Origin: Acidobacteriota bacterium
GTDB taxonomy: Bacteria > Acidobacteriota > Terriglobia > Terriglobales > Acidobacteriaceae
Direction of reading: 5' to 3'
DNA length: 6,580 bases
Assembly: GCA_003224785.1 (NCBI GenBank)
Contig: QHZV01000344.1
Coordinates: forward strand, 1 to 6,580
The notes under the pieces: generated by a model
Database searches by the model: none
What the model was told of the DNA's origin: nothing
What the model saw: the letters and a program-made list of their open reading frames with translations, nothing else
Shown: positions 5,374 to 6,580 of the stretch, one piece after another
How the letters are laid out: each line of letters opens with the position of its first letter
How positions within the stretch are numbered: position 1 is the stretch's first letter
Position numbers and translations under genes: made by a program

Positions 5374-6580
5374 CTAGGCGCAATTGATCTGCCTGGCCCA
5401 CTGCATCGCTTGCCAATAAGCCTGGGCGACGTCACCTTCGCTCAGGTTGAGTTGTTTCGCGCATGCGGTGGTTGCGACCCAATCTCCCGATTCCCGGGCA
5501 AGCATGAGATCGTAGAGCGGACGAAGTTTGCTGGCTGCTCCCAGCAAGACTGCTTTGGTTTCGTGATCAACCGAAATCGCCTCAACCACTCGGATCATGG
5601 GGATTTCCAGGATCGCATCAATTACTGAAAGCAAACCCATCAGAAACAAATCGGACTCGCCGTGAGGCACCTTTGGCGAGAGCAATTCACAGAAGCGCGC
5701 CCGCACCATCGCCGAAACCAGCAGTTCGCTGGATTTCTTTTCACCCGCAGTAAGAGTTGCCACTAGTCGTACCCAGCGCCGGACCTCGCGTTCGCCGAGC
5801 AGCGTGAGCGCGTGCCGGATGGAGTGAATTTCGTTTTGAATGCCAAATGCGGCAGAGTTCAAATAACGCAGCAGGCGGTAACACACGGAGGCTTCCTGCT
5901 TGATTATGGTTTCGAGTTCACGCACGTCCATCTCCTGCTGTGAGACGGCCTTGAGCAGCCGAAGCTGGTTCAGCCGGTTGGCTGGAATTTCCTTGGTATG
6001 CAGAACTTCCGGGCGGCGAAAAAAATATCCTTTAACATAAATGAAGCCGGCTGCCTTCACCGCGGCGAACTCCTCGCGCGTCTCCACCTTTTCAGCCAGG
6101 AGTCGACAACGCCATGGCCCATGTTTTTTAGCGATGGCGATGCAGTCTTCCATCTTGGTTGCGCGCACATCCACCTTAATGATGTCGGCCATTTCGGTGA
6201 GCGGGGTTCGCGGATCGTTGATCGTGAAATCGTCTAGAGCGATGAGGTATCCCGCCTGCTTCAATCTCTGCAGTCCGGCAATGACCAGATCGTCTGGAGG
6301 CACGGACTCCAGAACCTCCGCCACTGCCAATGTTGAAGGCAGCAGCGTCATATAGTCCTTGAGCAGAACATCGCGCGTGCAGTTCACGAAGCCGCGACGG
6401 CCATCGCACAGAACCTCAAGGCCGATTTGTAACGATGTGTCGAGAGTTCGGCGGGAAGCGGAGTCAGCATCGGTTTCGCGGAAGTAGTCCTCTACCCCGT
6501 CGCGAAATAAAAGCTCGTACCCGAAGACCTTTTCGTCGGAGGTAAAAATCGGTTGGCGCGCAACAAAGCTGACGCGTCCT
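5374..6580 (-). CDS. EAL-HDOD signalling protein (YuxH-like), N-terminus beyond right edge
   Basis: The minus-strand frame stays open from the TAG at 5376-5374 to the window edge; 401 residues are visible, and probably only a few N-terminal residues are missing, since it opens with VSFVARQPIF, typical for this family. Residues about 5-193 form an EAL-like domain: YELLFR (Glu22, fits E-x-L-x-R), FVNCTRD, LDDF (Asp116/117), IIKVDV (Lys135), LLAEKVET and KGYFFRRP. In active c-di-GMP phosphodiesterases the last two motifs usually read AEGVE and QGY, and DDF is followed by GTG. Here those positions are changed (AEKVE, KGY, DDFTIND), so catalysis is doubtful and a binding or regulatory role is likelier. 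Residues about 201-395 are an HDOD domain (EASVCYRLLRYLNSAAFG, then IRHALTLLGEREVRRWV), a degenerate HD-fold regulatory module. The GTG at 6387 is not the true start because conserved EAL sequence continues upstream of it. It converges on the helical protein gene with an 8-bp gap and no visible terminator. Confidence 0.92.
   Translation of the reverse strand, partial: GRVSFVARQPIFTSDEKVFGYELLFRDGVEDYFRETDADSASRRTLDTSLQIGLEVLCDGRRGFVNCTRDVLLKDYMTLLPSTLAVAEVLESVPPDDLVIAGLQRLKQAGYLIALDDFTINDPRTPLTEMADIIKVDVRATKMEDCIAIAKKHGPWRCRLLAEKVETREEFAAVKAAGFIYVKGYFFRRPEVLHTKEIPANRLNQLRLLKAVSQQEMDVRELETIIKQEASVCYRLLRYLNSAAFGIQNEIHSIRHALTLLGEREVRRWVRLVATLTAGEKKSSELLVSAMVRARFCELLSPKVPHGESDLFLMGLLSVIDAILEIPMIRVVEAISVDHETKAVLLGAASKLRPLYDLMLARESGDWVATTACAKQLNLSEGDVAQAYWQAMQWARQINCA

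Noticed and set aside
5350..5400. Possible terminator between the convergent genes ending at 5365 and 5374
   Set aside because: The gap is 8 bp, and only a 4-bp AGGC/GCCT complement is found, inside coding sequence.

Overview
The window is a chromosomal stretch of a Gram-negative bacterium. It carries an RlpA/SPOR envelope protein, a TonB-type energy transducer, and two proteins with cleavable Sec signal peptides. The lineage is most likely Acidobacteriota. That call rests on the look of the large helical secreted protein, the mix of solitary signalling proteins and short palindromic intergenic elements, and moderate GC content. It is an inference from memory of such genomes, not a proof. I see no transposase, integrase, tRNA, rRNA, CRISPR array or phage gene.

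Layout: (1) At the left edge is the 3' end of an rlpA-like gene (+), whose 5' part lies outside the window. (2) A HinT-like HIT-family hydrolase (+) follows, and 22 bp later a TonB C-terminal-domain protein (+); these two are probably co-transcribed. (3) Converging on them across a 26-bp gap filled by a small palindrome is a minus-strand gene that joins an Arg/Gly-rich tail to a receiver-like domain. (4) A gap of about 300 bp contains a perfect 12-bp-stem hairpin, a short palindrome and no convincing gene. (5) A minus-strand gene encodes an exported, ceruloplasmin-like two-domain multicopper oxidase with all copper ligands present. (6) Divergent from it, across about 175 bp with a TATAAT promoter-like box, is a plus-strand gene for a 541-residue secreted all-helical protein of unknown function. 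(7) Converging on that gene with an 8-bp gap is a minus-strand EAL-HDOD signalling protein, whose extreme N-terminus runs off the right edge.

The genes do not form one pathway. RlpA, the TonB-like protein, the copper oxidase and the helical protein all act in the envelope or periplasm. HinT, the receiver-like protein and the EAL-HDOD protein are cytoplasmic. The most notable items are the ceruloplasmin-type two-domain oxidase (type-1 copper only in domain 2), the RG-rich pseudo-receiver fusion and the two intergenic palindromes. I did not find evidence for a wholly new multi-gene system.
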